Shown here: positions 24,789 through 33,377 of the stretch, in pieces
Layout of the letters: every line of letters starts with the position of its first letter
How positions within the stretch are numbered: the stretch's first letter is position 1
Assembly: GCF_020618775.1 (NCBI RefSeq)
Contig: NZ_JAESVB010000015.1
Span: 39,090-103,089, forward strand
Source: Acidisoma silvae
Lineage (GTDB): Bacteria; Pseudomonadota; Alphaproteobacteria; Acetobacterales; Acetobacteraceae
DNA length: 64,000 bases
Reading direction: 5' to 3'
Notes under the pieces: generated by a model
Told to the model about the DNA's origin: nothing
Seen by the model: the letters and a program-made list of their open reading frames with translations, nothing else
Databases searched by the model: none
Made by a program: the position numbers and the translations under genes

Positions 24789-24819
24789 AAAGGCTTTCCG
24801 GCTTTTCTAGAAAATGGGC

Positions 24820-25587
24820 TTAGATGTAGATGCCGCCGTCGATCGAGACGGTCTGGCCTGTAATCATGCTGCCGGCGAAGCCGAGGAAGATCATCAGTTC
24901 CGCGACATCCGCCGTGCTGGCGACCCGCTTGAGCGGCGTACTGGCCAGAACGTTTTTGTGACGCTCCTCAGACCACTGAATGCTCCAGGAACTGTCGACG
25001 ACACCCGGTGCCACGGCGTTGACGCGCACGTCCGGCGCCAGCGCATGGGCGAGATTCTTGGTGAGGTTGATGACGGCCGCCTTGGACGCGCTATAGGCCG
25101 GCGTGCTGGCGACCGCCCCCAGGCCCGCGATCGAGGCCGTATTGACGATGGCGCCCTTGGAAGCCTTCAGCGCCGGTGCCGCCGCCTTGGCGCAGCGGAA
25201 AACGCCCATCAGATTGACATTGAGCAGGTTCGCCCACAGCTCTTCCGTGATCTGATCCAGATCGGCGATCGGTACCGGCGTGGTGCGGCCCGGCGTGCCG
25301 GCATTATTGATGAGCAGATCAAGATGGCCGAGATCGGCGACCGCTTTCAGCACCATGCGCAGGGCGTCGTCGGCATTGCCGACATCCCCGGGCGCGCCGA
25401 TCACATCCAGGCCGGCCGCCTTGAATTCCGCCAGTGCTGCCGCGCCGCGCTCGTCAGACGGGAGGTAGTTGATTGCGACCTTGGCCCCGGCCTGCGCCAT
25501 CATCCGCGCCGCTTCCAGGCCGATGCCGGACCCGCCGCCGGTCACCAGCGCGGTCTTTCCCTTGAGATCGAAAGAGATCATGTTCAA
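24820..25587 (-). CDS. SDR-family NAD(P)-dependent oxidoreductase (255 aa)
   Basis: Classical short-chain dehydrogenase: cofactor motif TGGGSGIG, NNAG, catalytic Ser in NTASIAG and YSASKAAV (YxxxK). The end SMITGQTVSIDGGIYI is typical. It would oxidise or reduce an alcohol/carbonyl. In this operon it follows the ABC importer and flavin-dependent oxidoreductase, suggesting processing of a carbonyl product. Spaced about 30 nt from both neighbours. Confidence 0.9.
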   Translation of the reverse strand: MNMISFDLKGKTALVTGGGSGIGLEAARMMAQAGAKVAINYLPSDERGAAALAEFKAAGLDVIGAPGDVGNADDALRMVLKAVADLGHLDLLINNAGTPGRTTPVPIADLDQITEELWANLLNVNLMGVFRCAKAAAPALKASKGAIVNTASIAGLGAVASTPAYSASKAAVINLTKNLAHALAPDVRVNAVAPGVVDSSWSIQWSEERHKNVLASTPLKRVASTADVAELMIFLGFAGSMITGQTVSIDGGIYI

Positions 25588-25616
25588 CCTTCTAAGCTTA
25601 TGGATAGCGCCGGAAA

Positions 25617-26375
25617 TCAGGCGACCGTGCGCTCAAGCATGTCCAAGGACGCCTGCCGCTCCCGCCGCAAAAATTTCTGCGTCTGGGGTTGCTGCGGCCG
25701 GTCGATGACCTCGGCCGCCGTACCGATTTCGCAGACTTCGCCTTGATGCAGAAAAGCGACGCGATCGGCCGATTCACGCGCGAAGCTGATGTCATGCGTG
25801 ACGACCACCATCGTCATGCCCTCAGCCTTGAGCAGCCGCATCGTCTCCAGCACTTCACCGACCAGTTCAGGGTCGAGCGCGGATGTGACCTCATCGAACA
25901 GCATATAGGTCGGCTCCATGGCGAGAGCGCGTGCGATGGCCAGGCGCTGCTGCTGTCCGCCGGACAGTTTCGACGGCAAGCTTCCCGCCTTGGCGCCGAG
26001 CCCGACGTGATCGAGATGCTTCTGCGCCAAAGCACGCGCGTCCGACCGGCTGCGCTTTGCCACCACGCGCGGTGCGAGGGCGACATTCTCCAGCGCCGTC
26101 AGATGCGGAAAGGCGTTGTACTGCTGGAAGACGATGCCGAGCTTGCGGCGCAGGGTGTTGATATTGGTCTTCGGATCATGAACGCTGACGCCGTCAACGA
26201 TGATCTCACCGCCCTGAATGGGCTCAAGACCATTGATACATTGCAGCAAGGTCGATTTGCCGGAGCCGCTGGCACCGATCAGGCAAAGCAGCTCGCCCTT
26301 GTTCACGTCGAGACTGATGCCCTTGAGAACCTCAAGCGGGCCGAACGTCTTTCTGACACTCCTGATTTCGATCAT
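25617..26375 (-). CDS. Polar amino-acid-type ABC transporter ATP-binding protein (252 aa)
   Basis: A single nucleotide-binding domain of the GlnQ/HisP type: Walker A GASGSGKST, Q-loop FQQYNAFPHL, signature LSGGQQQRLAIARAL, Walker B YMLFDEVTSALDPE, H-loop VTHD. Overlaps the permease upstream by ATGA. Energises import of a polar or amino-acid-like substrate together with the two permeases and the binding protein. Confidence 0.93.
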   Translation of the reverse strand: MIEIRSVRKTFGPLEVLKGISLDVNKGELLCLIGASGSGKSTLLQCINGLEPIQGGEIIVDGVSVHDPKTNINTLRRKLGIVFQQYNAFPHLTALENVALAPRVVAKRSRSDARALAQKHLDHVGLGAKAGSLPSKLSGGQQQRLAIARALAMEPTYMLFDEVTSALDPELVGEVLETMRLLKAEGMTMVVVTHDISFARESADRVAFLHQGEVCEIGTAAEVIDRPQQPQTQKFLRRERQASLDMLERTVA

Positions 26376-27028
26376 ACGGCAATCTTTCTTTCCAGGCGCC
26401 GGCTGTATTTGGAGACCGGATAACAGATAATGAAATACAAGAACCCTGCGCCCAGCAGCAAAACCCAGGTCTCATGCGTTCGCGTGATCAGCGTCTGGGT
26501 TGCGCGCATATAATCGACATAGCCGATGACGCCGGCCAGAGCGCTGTCCTTGATGAGGCTCAGAACAAGATTGATCCACGGCGCTAAAGCGGTTCTGAAG
26601 GCCAAAGGCAGCGAAATATAGACAAGCTCCTGGCGGCGGTTCATGCCGAGCGAGCGGGCGCTTTTGCCATATTGCGGCGGCACCGACAGCAGGCCCGCGC
26701 GAACGACCTCAGCCGTGACGGCTGCCATCCAGGCACCCAGCGCCACCGTGCCGAATATGAAAGGCGAGGTGCTGAATCCGGCCAGTGACAGAAAGCTATT
26801 AGCCAGAATCAGCTGGATGATCATCGGCACGCTGCGCAGAATATCGACGATGGGCGTGGTGGCGACCCGTGCGGTGACGGAGACCGTGCGCACCCAGCCC
26901 AGGACAACGCCGCCGATGGTGCCGACGACCGTCGCCGACGCCGCCAGTTCAAGCGTATTGAGCAGGCCTTCCGCCAGAAAATAGGTATCGTGCCAGGTGA
27001 GGCCCTGCTGGGCGAACTGAAATTGCAC
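26372..27028 (-). CDS. Amino-acid-type ABC transporter permease (218 aa)
   Basis: HisM/GlnP-type permease with about five membrane segments, the N-terminal LNTLELAASATVVGTI-type helix and the cytoplasmic EVVRAGLLSVPPQYGKSARS motif (EAA loop) that contacts the ATPase. The GTG start at 27028 has AGGAGCTAAGC upstream. Two nt separate it from the other permease gene. Confidence 0.9.
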   Translation of the reverse strand: MQFQFAQQGLTWHDTYFLAEGLLNTLELAASATVVGTIGGVVLGWVRTVSVTARVATTPIVDILRSVPMIIQLILANSFLSLAGFSTSPFIFGTVALGAWMAAVTAEVVRAGLLSVPPQYGKSARSLGMNRRQELVYISLPLAFRTALAPWINLVLSLIKDSALAGVIGYVDYMRATQTLITRTHETWVLLLGAGFLYFIICYPVSKYSRRLERKIAV

Positions 27029-27030
27029 GC

Positions 27031-27693
27031 TTAGCTCCTATACATGAGCCGAAACGCAATCAGGGCGGAAAACTGCAACCCTTTTGCGATGAGATAATAC
27101 ATCCCCGCGGCAACGATGAAGAACTCGAAAGTGCGGAACGAAACGGACTGCGCATATTGGGTTGCGCCCGTCAGATCCTGCAACCCGACCAGCATGCCGA
27201 GAGAGCTGTTGAGCATGCCCCAGATCCCCTGCGTGATATAGGCGAGGAAGATCACCTTGAACATTTGCGGGAAGATCACGTGCATGAAGCTCTGCGGGCT
27301 TGTCATGCCGAGTGACCGCGCCGCCGACATTTGCTGTCGCGGAATGGCGGAAAGGCCGCCCCGGAAAATCTCCGTCATATAGCCGGCATTATTGAACGAG
27401 ACCGAGATGAGGACGGCGGCATAACTCGGAATATTGATATGAAAGGCACCGAGGCCGAAATAAAAGACAAAGAGCTGAAAGACCGCCGGTGTATTCCGCG
27501 CCAGTTCCACCCAGCTTGTCGAGACGCGATAGGCCCATCCCTCACCCTTCTGGCGCGCCACGGCCATGGGCATGGCAATCACTGTGCCGATGATGAAGGC
27601 CAGGAAGGTGATCTGGATCGTGACCCAGGCGCCAGCCAGCATCAGCGGAAAGGATTGCCATACGGTCGACCAGTAGAAGTGATATCCGTTCAT
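27031..27693 (-). CDS. Amino-acid-type ABC transporter permease (220 aa)
   Basis: Second HisM/GlnP-type permease with about five membrane helices and the EAA-type loop EIFRGGLSAIPRQQMSAARS. Forms the channel as a heterodimer with the downstream permease. It follows the binding-protein gene by about 54 nt in the same operon. Confidence 0.9.
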   Translation of the reverse strand: MNGYHFYWSTVWQSFPLMLAGAWVTIQITFLAFIIGTVIAMPMAVARQKGEGWAYRVSTSWVELARNTPAVFQLFVFYFGLGAFHINIPSYAAVLISVSFNNAGYMTEIFRGGLSAIPRQQMSAARSLGMTSPQSFMHVIFPQMFKVIFLAYITQGIWGMLNSSLGMLVGLQDLTGATQYAQSVSFRTFEFFIVAAGMYYLIAKGLQFSALIAFRLMYRS

Positions 27694-27747
27694 GCCGTCA
27701 TTCCATGCCCATGCCGGCGGACTTTGCCGCCGGCATGGGGTTTGCCA

Positions 27748-28575
27748 TTAGAAGGTCACGCCATCAGCCGTCAGCGGCGGTGCGTCCACGCCATAATACT
27801 TTTTGTAGAGTTCGGCGAAGCGGCCGGACTGCACCTGCTGGAAGACGAATTCACGCACCCAGTTGAGGAACTGGAAATCGTCACGGCGCACCGCGAGCGA
27901 ACCCCAGTCATTCAAAGGTGCATTGCCGCCCATGACGAGATTGGGGAACTGGCCGCTGCCCGCAAGCGCGCGGAAGACGCTGTTGTCGATCAGGATGGCG
28001 TCGATCTTGCCCTGTTCCAAAGCCATGTCGGTCTCGGCGTCGCTCGCATAGCCGGTATAGGTGGTGCCGGCATTCTTCCAGTCCGTCGCCATCTTGGCTT
28101 TGAAAAGCTGCTCCGGCGTGCTGCCGACGACGCCGCCGAGATGCTTGCCTTTCAGATCAGCGAAGGTCTTGATGCCGGTGCTTTTGTTCGTGACGACAAC
28201 CATGACGTTATTCGTATAGGGCTGGCTGAAGGCGACCGTCAGTTCACGCTGCGGCGTCGGCGTGGTGGAAGCGACCAGCACGTCGATACGGTTGGAAACG
28301 AGTGCCGGAATACGGTCAGGCGAGCTGACTTCGACGATATCGGGCTTGGCGCCCAGCGCGGCAGCCATGTCCTTGCAATAGGCAACGTCATAGCCATCGG
28401 GCTGGTTGTTTTCGTCGCGATACCCGGCCGGGGGACTATCCAGCATAATGCCGCAACGCAGCACCTTGGATTGCTCGATTTTATCGAGCGCCGACTGCGA
28501 CTGTGCGCTGGCATGGCCAGCGAATCCAAGCGCCAGCACGGTCGTCGCCAGCATTGTCTTACCGAATAGTGTCAC
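27748..28575 (-). CDS. Transporter substrate-binding protein, polar amino-acid type (275 aa)
   Basis: The GTG start at 28575 has GGGGATTAAGG upstream. A signal peptide (MTLFGKTMLATTVLALGFAG, cleavage after ASA-Q about 25) precedes a family 3 solute-binding fold: VLRCGIMLDSPPAGYRDENN, GYDVAYCKDMAAALGAKPD, then TEQ-type lobe sequences (LKGKHLGGVVGSTPEQLFKA). Ligand unknown; the family binds amino acids and related compounds. Second gene of the operon, after the flavin-dependent oxidoreductase. Confidence 0.9.
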   Translation of the reverse strand: MTLFGKTMLATTVLALGFAGHASAQSQSALDKIEQSKVLRCGIMLDSPPAGYRDENNQPDGYDVAYCKDMAAALGAKPDIVEVSSPDRIPALVSNRIDVLVASTTPTPQRELTVAFSQPYTNNVMVVVTNKSTGIKTFADLKGKHLGGVVGSTPEQLFKAKMATDWKNAGTTYTGYASDAETDMALEQGKIDAILIDNSVFRALAGSGQFPNLVMGGNAPLNDWGSLAVRRDDFQFLNWVREFVFQQVQSGRFAELYKKYYGVDAPPLTADGVTF

Positions 28576-28638
28576 GCCTTAATCCCCTCTCATATCTAGT
28601 CGTTACAGATGACAGTCAGGTGCGGACCATAGCCTGGG

Positions 28639-29730
28639 TCAGCTCGCCTTGCGCATGGCCTCGCTCTGGATTCCGATATTGGCGAGCGGGCCAACTTCTC
28701 GTTCGATCAGCGGCACGACGTCCTTCTTGAAGCGCAGGATGGAACTATGGGCGCGTTCAATAGGCATGCAGCCGAAAGAGAAATTGCAGGTAAAGTTGCT
28801 GGGATTCAGCCGCCGGATATTGGCGACTATTTTCTCGGCCACAATGTGCGGATCACCGACCACAGTTTTGTCGGCATATTCATCAAGCGTATATTCGCCT
28901 TCATAGGCTTCGTTTCTGATGAAGCCCTTGTCGTCCAGCGGAAGCTCCGCCTGCCGCAGGTAATGCGACATGCGGCCGACATAGCGGGCGCGCTCGGCGA
29001 CCTCCAAAGCTTCGGCGCGGCTGTCGGTGATGCTGACATATTGCATGATGGCCAGCGGCTTGGTCGCAGGCTGCTCGCCGAGCGACGTCCAGGCATCGTT
29101 CAGCCCGTCAACCATCTTGTAGAGCACCGGCGAACCGAGCGTGCTGGCGGCAAGAAAGGGCGTCGCCTGCCATTTCTTGAACCGGTCGAGAAGTTTCGGA
29201 TGCGATGAGGTGACAAACAGCGGCGGCAGCGGCTTTTGCAAGGTCTTGATCGCAAAATGCGTCTTGGGAATCGACACATGCTTGCCCTTGTATTCGACTT
29301 CCCCGTCGATCAGCGCGCGCTCGATCACGTCCCAATATTCAAGAAAGACATCGACGCGCTCTTCCAGCGCAACCTTGTAGCGGTCGAACTCATACTGCTG
29401 ATAGCCCGTGCCCATGCCGACGACCAGGCGCCCTTCGGTCTGCGTATCGGCAACCGCGATTTCCTGCGCGACGCGCAGCGGATTATACAGCGGCAGCACG
29501 ATCACGCCCGGCCCGAGCTTGATCGTCTTTGTCCAGCCGGCGGCGTAGGAGCACATCATCAGCGGTGACGGTGAGCTGGAGTAATTGGCAAAATGATGCT
29601 CGGCAAACCACGCGATGTCGAAGCCGAGTTCTTCTGCCGTCTCGACCATCTTGCGGGTATCACGCATCACGCCGCGAGCACCATCCGGATGGTCCCGAAG
29701 GGTCATGAGATTGAAAAGACCGAGTTGCAT
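28639..29730 (-). CDS. LLM-class flavin-dependent oxidoreductase (363 aa)
   Basis: Bacterial luciferase-like TIM-barrel monooxygenase: LGFDIAWFAEHHFANYSSSP, KLGPGVIVLPLYNPLRVAQE and GRLVVGMGTGYQQYEFDRYK are diagnostic. It uses FMNH2 from a reductase partner, which is not encoded nearby. It is first in the operon, downstream of GntR-type palindromes. It is not RutA by motif. Substrate unknown; with RidA and SDR enzymes in the same operon an oxidative step in degradation of a nitrogen-containing compound is plausible. Confidence 0.88.
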   Translation of the reverse strand: MQLGLFNLMTLRDHPDGARGVMRDTRKMVETAEELGFDIAWFAEHHFANYSSSPSPLMMCSYAAGWTKTIKLGPGVIVLPLYNPLRVAQEIAVADTQTEGRLVVGMGTGYQQYEFDRYKVALEERVDVFLEYWDVIERALIDGEVEYKGKHVSIPKTHFAIKTLQKPLPPLFVTSSHPKLLDRFKKWQATPFLAASTLGSPVLYKMVDGLNDAWTSLGEQPATKPLAIMQYVSITDSRAEALEVAERARYVGRMSHYLRQAELPLDDKGFIRNEAYEGEYTLDEYADKTVVGDPHIVAEKIVANIRRLNPSNFTCNFSFGCMPIERAHSSILRFKKDVVPLIEREVGPLANIGIQSEAMRKAS

Positions 29731-29893
29731 CCTGTATTCCTTAAGTCACGTGCGACGGCTGACGGTAGAAACCTCCAACTTCACACGGCTTCGCCAGCAT
29801 GAAGCGGCGCGGACATGACGCGCGAACCGTCCTTGTCAATGCGGGAAAAATCTCATAGCCAAATCTAAGGCGACCACATAACCAGCGATGATG

Positions 29894-29908
29894 TTGTTAG
29901 ACCAACAA
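29894..29908. promoter_or_regulatory. GntR-like palindrome 1
   Basis: TTGTTAGACCAACAA has 5-bp arms around AGACC, resembling FCD-type GntR operators. It lies about 165 nt upstream of the first operon gene. Confidence 0.4.
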
Positions 29909-30025
29909 TCGCAACGCGACCGAACGCACAGGACAGCACAGCCTGTGCATGATGACGATCGGAACGCGCTGCTTTTCGATCCGGGTCAGACATCTGGAAG
30001 CCCCAAAAACCATCTTCAGATTGAC

Positions 30026-30039
30026 GATTGTCTACAATC
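30026..30039. promoter_or_regulatory. GntR-like palindrome 2
   Basis: GATTGTCTACAATC is a perfect 6-bp-arm palindrome around CT and is nested in a further GATTGAC/GTCAATC repeat (30019-30047). It is close to the TTGTnTACAA style of FCD regulators. It is 296 nt from the first start codon, so it would fit a long leader or a distal site. Confidence 0.42.
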
Positions 30040-30371
30040 TGTCAATCGAAAATTGACCTAAATCAAAAATCCGCTGATTTGCTCAAGTTTTTATCCGATC
30101 GCTCGATTTTGAGGCAGTTTTGCGGTGCGATATTTTTCGCGGCCGCCCGCGTCTATTTGCACCCTTTCGGCGGAATTCGGTCAATTCTTATGCAAATGCC
30201 CGCGCGCCAATGCCGGGGCGCTTCGGTGGAAAAAGACGCGCGTGCCGCCCATGCAGGACCAGCCGGGCCGCTTGGCCGCTTGGCCGCCCTAAAAATCCAG
30301 TTCCGATCCTTTGCGCGTCACCAGCGCCTCCCATGCGTCGTCAAATACGCAACAACAGAGGCGCGGCCGGA

Positions 30372-31586
30372 TTAGATGCCGGTGGCCTCGGCCAACTGGT
30401 GCTTGCCGCCGCGCGGCACGATCAGGAAGGCGAGCCCGGCCGCGACAGCAAAGCCCAGCATCACAACCGCGATGGCCGCGAGGCCGAATTGCCCGAAGAG
30501 CAATGCCGCCAGGGCGCTGGATATGGCGGCGCAGACCATCTGGAAGGAGGCGAGAACGGCCGCGCCGACGCCCGCAATCTCAGGGATCGGATCCAGCGTG
30601 CCATGGCTGGCATTGGGGGCGATGATGCCGAAACAGAAGGTCACCAGGAAGAACAGCGGCATGACGACCACCAGCGGCACCGCCTGGCTGACCGACAAGG
30701 CCGTCAAAACAGCCGTCACGAGGATCAGGCAGGCGACGCCCAAAGGCAGCATCGGCAAATGATGGGCGCCCCGCGTGCTCAGCCAGCCGTTGATCGTGGC
30801 GCCGAAGACGATTCCCAAAGCCGTGCAGGCAAAGAGCACCGCATATTGGGAAGGCGTGACATGATACAGGCCGATCAGCACCAGGGACGAGCCGGAGATA
30901 TAGCCGAAGGCACTGCCGAAGCCGAAGCCGTAGACCAGAAAGTTGCCGACGCAAGCGCGATTGCCGAGCAGTCGCCTGTAACCCGAGATGAGGCCGCCAG
31001 GTGCGCCTGCAACCTCGGGGTTGCGGGACTCGGCATAGCCAAAGGCGCTCACGATCACGACGATGAAGGCTATGATGGCGAGCGCGGCATAGATCCCGCG
31101 CCAGGAGGCGAAGACGAGGATGGCCGCGCCCAGGCTGGGTGCGATCACCGGTGCGAAATTGATGACGACGGTGACCATGGACAGGCGCGTGCGCGCGGCC
31201 GTGCCGGAAAACAGGTCGCGGACAATGGCGAAAGCCATGGTGATGCCGGCCCCTGCCCCCGCGCCTTCCAGCAGGCGGGCGACCAGCAGCGTGCCGATCG
31301 AGGGTGCTACAGCGCAGAGCAGCGAGGCCAGCGCGAAGACCAGCAAGCCCGTCATCAGCACCGGCTTGCGGCCATAGCGGTCTGACAGCGGGCCGTAGAG
31401 CAAAGGCGTCGCCGCGAACCCGGCCATGAACAGGCTGATCGTCAATCCGCTGAGCCCGGCCGTGGTATGCAGGCCCGTCGCGATAGCCCCTAGTGCCGGC
31501 AAAGCCAGATCCGTCGCCAGCGGCGGCATGGCCGACATGGCCCCCAGCAGCACGACGAACAGCGGTGATTGCGGCGAAATACGCAT
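30372..31586 (-). CDS. Bcr/CflA-type MFS drug-resistance exporter (404 aa)
   Basis: Twelve-TM major facilitator. The N-terminus MPPLATDLALPALGAIATGL and the motif A loop GPLSDRYGRKPVL are characteristic of Bcr/CflA transporters, as is the GAGAGAGITMAFAIVRDLF helix. It would export drugs or metabolites by proton antiport in the inner membrane. Monocistronic by its neighbours; substrate not inferable. Confidence 0.88.
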   Translation of the reverse strand: MRISPQSPLFVVLLGAMSAMPPLATDLALPALGAIATGLHTTAGLSGLTISLFMAGFAATPLLYGPLSDRYGRKPVLMTGLLVFALASLLCAVAPSIGTLLVARLLEGAGAGAGITMAFAIVRDLFSGTAARTRLSMVTVVINFAPVIAPSLGAAILVFASWRGIYAALAIIAFIVVIVSAFGYAESRNPEVAGAPGGLISGYRRLLGNRACVGNFLVYGFGFGSAFGYISGSSLVLIGLYHVTPSQYAVLFACTALGIVFGATINGWLSTRGAHHLPMLPLGVACLILVTAVLTALSVSQAVPLVVVMPLFFLVTFCFGIIAPNASHGTLDPIPEIAGVGAAVLASFQMVCAAISSALAALLFGQFGLAAIAVVMLGFAVAAGLAFLIVPRGGKHQLAEATGI

Positions 31587-31703
31587 GCGGCAAGCCTATG
31601 GTGGTGTGACGGATTGGGGTTTCTATCGCCGATCCCCCCCACCCTGTCCACCGGCCAAGCCCTGCCGTGCGACCCTCGCGCCTTGGGCGCGTCTCAGCCC
31701 AGA

Positions 31704-32738
31704 CTAGTAGGAGCGGAAGCGGTGCTTCAGCGCATTCATCACGACCTGACCGGCGCGGAAGACAGGGGCGTTTTTGCTGACCAGAAAGCGCGGCTTGGTC
31801 GTGCCACCGAAGCCCGCGACCAGCAGACGATTGCTTTCATGCTTGATGCCGTCGAGGTCAAAAATGCGCCGGTTGGCCGCCGCTTCCTGAATGGCCGTCC
31901 AGATCAGCAGGCTTGTGGCGCCATTGCCGGATTGCGGCGCATGCGTCGCCAGAAGATAGTGTTCCACCTCGGCATTCCAGGCCGTGAAAATGGCGGCTTG
32001 CAGGGTGCCGGTCGAATCGACCGCGGCCAGGATGCGGCCGCGCTGACGCGCAATGCAGGCATCCATGACATTGCTATACTCGCGGCGCGGGAATTTATTG
32101 ACGCGACCACGGCGGCGCAGATTGTCCTCGTAGAAGTCAAAGAAAACCGCCGGGTCTTCAATTTCCTCGATCGTCAAGGCCTCTTCGGCGCGGCGAATGA
32201 CATTGCGCGTCTTGTCGCGCATCCGGCGCCACAGGGCCTCGCGGCAATCCGGTTCGATTTCGGATGTGAAGTCCACGCTCAGATCGAAACCGGCTGCCTC
32301 AAAAGCGAGTGTATCCTGCACGCGGCGGTTCATCGCAAACCAGACATGCGATGCATTAGGGAGTTGCTTAATCAATTCCGCAGTCAGCGAAAACTCCTTC
32401 AGCGCACGATTGACATCGCTCCCTGGCAGATCAGGCGTGATGCACGGCCCCAGCACATGGGTCAGCGGAGGCATCACCAAAGCAGTATGTCCGCCAAACT
32501 TGCGCAGCCGCTGGTAGGGCAAACGCGCCACGACCGCACCATTGGCCGCAACAGACGCTTCCTCGTAGGTGCCGTCGGTCGCGGCAGCCAACCACCAGGG
32601 CTCATGAAAAATGGTCGCGCAAGGAATATCCGCCTGTGGCCGACGCCGTGCAGCCGCCTGCTCGATGTGAATAACCGGCGTGCTTTCAATCCGCGTCACT
32701 GGGGATAATACTGTTCGTGCCATTAATGTCTGGGACAT
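31704..32738 (-). CDS. GNAT/FemAB-like acyltransferase (344 aa)
   Basis: A double-GNAT-type protein of the FemAB/BioF2-like acetyltransferase class: RMRDKTRNVIRRAEEALTIE, the FFDFYEDNLRRRGRVNKFPR segment and EVEHYLLATHAPQSGNGATS, then ANRRIFDLDGIKHESNRLLV with the typical [FG]DLxG motif. Such proteins transfer an acyl or aminoacyl group and are frequent in capsule and EPS loci. Its position near the EPS genes would fit polymer or precursor acylation, but the substrate is unknown. Confidence 0.7.
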   Translation of the reverse strand: MSQTLMARTVLSPVTRIESTPVIHIEQAAARRRPQADIPCATIFHEPWWLAAATDGTYEEASVAANGAVVARLPYQRLRKFGGHTALVMPPLTHVLGPCITPDLPGSDVNRALKEFSLTAELIKQLPNASHVWFAMNRRVQDTLAFEAAGFDLSVDFTSEIEPDCREALWRRMRDKTRNVIRRAEEALTIEEIEDPAVFFDFYEDNLRRRGRVNKFPRREYSNVMDACIARQRGRILAAVDSTGTLQAAIFTAWNAEVEHYLLATHAPQSGNGATSLLIWTAIQEAAANRRIFDLDGIKHESNRLLVAGFGGTTKPRFLVSKNAPVFRAGQVVMNALKHRFRSY

Positions 32739-33217
32739 ATCAAAAATCCTGTCTCAGCAACCGCCGCAATCGGCCTCTATGCTTCGTAAAATATAGACGG
32801 CCTGTCGGCCACCGGCTACGCGGCCACATTATGTAACTCCCCATAAAAAGCGATCCATCCTTAGGCTTAGACCAACCGAGAGGGTTAAGCATTGTGTCCT
32901 GTGGAGGCCGTTATTTTGGCCGGCATGTGTACATTTGAGATCAAATAATCAGCCAAATTGCGCGCAAGCGCGCAGAAAAACTTGCCGCTTCGCCTGAAAA
33001 GGCTTTTCTGGCCGTCATTTTTTGCGGCGACTGATTTTTGTCGCATTCGAAACGGATGATTAAGTTTTTTTTATATCACACAGAGCACAGCTGCCGTTCG
33101 GCGGTAGTGCGGAACGTTCCGCACAAGTGAAGACCACAGTGTCGGAACGGATGGGCAAGAAATAGAGCCAGCGGCCGCCCTTTCACTGGCCAAGCCATAT
33201 GACGAAAGCCCCCTTGA

Positions 33218-33240
33218 TATACGGAGGGTTCCTCCGTATA
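33218..33240. promoter_or_regulatory. Perfect palindrome upstream of the alcohol dehydrogenase
   Basis: TATACGGAGG and CCTCCGTATA are perfect 10-bp arms around GTT, about 140 nt before the dehydrogenase start. Related ATCCGTAAGG/CGGATACCCG sequence follows. Likely a dimeric repressor site. Confidence 0.45.
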
Positions 33241-33377
33241 AATCATCCGTAAGGTCCGCCTTCCGACGGATACCCGTAAGGACAGGAGACGAAGCCATCC
33301 GCCTCCTCTGAGCGCGCCTTGCCTGTTTGCGGAAAGCCTTTTGGCGCGTCCCGCGCCCTTCACGTTCAGGACATCAC

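Larger units (their letters stand above)
29731..30371. other. Promoter region of the oxidoreductase operon
   Basis: About 640 nt without a gene. It is AT-richer than its surroundings and holds the likely promoter of the minus-strand operon, plus two GntR-like palindromes listed separately. Nothing else is recognised. Confidence 0.5.

Noticed and set aside
28639..29730. RutA-type pyrimidine oxygenase
   Set aside because: The motifs are those of general luciferase-like oxidoreductases; RutA's typical sequence is absent and RutB, D, E and F are not present.
30120..31385. A 421-codon plus-strand frame over the MFS gene
   Set aside because: The translation is rich in Arg/Gly/Asp/Gln with no motif; the minus strand encodes a clear 12-TM transporter.
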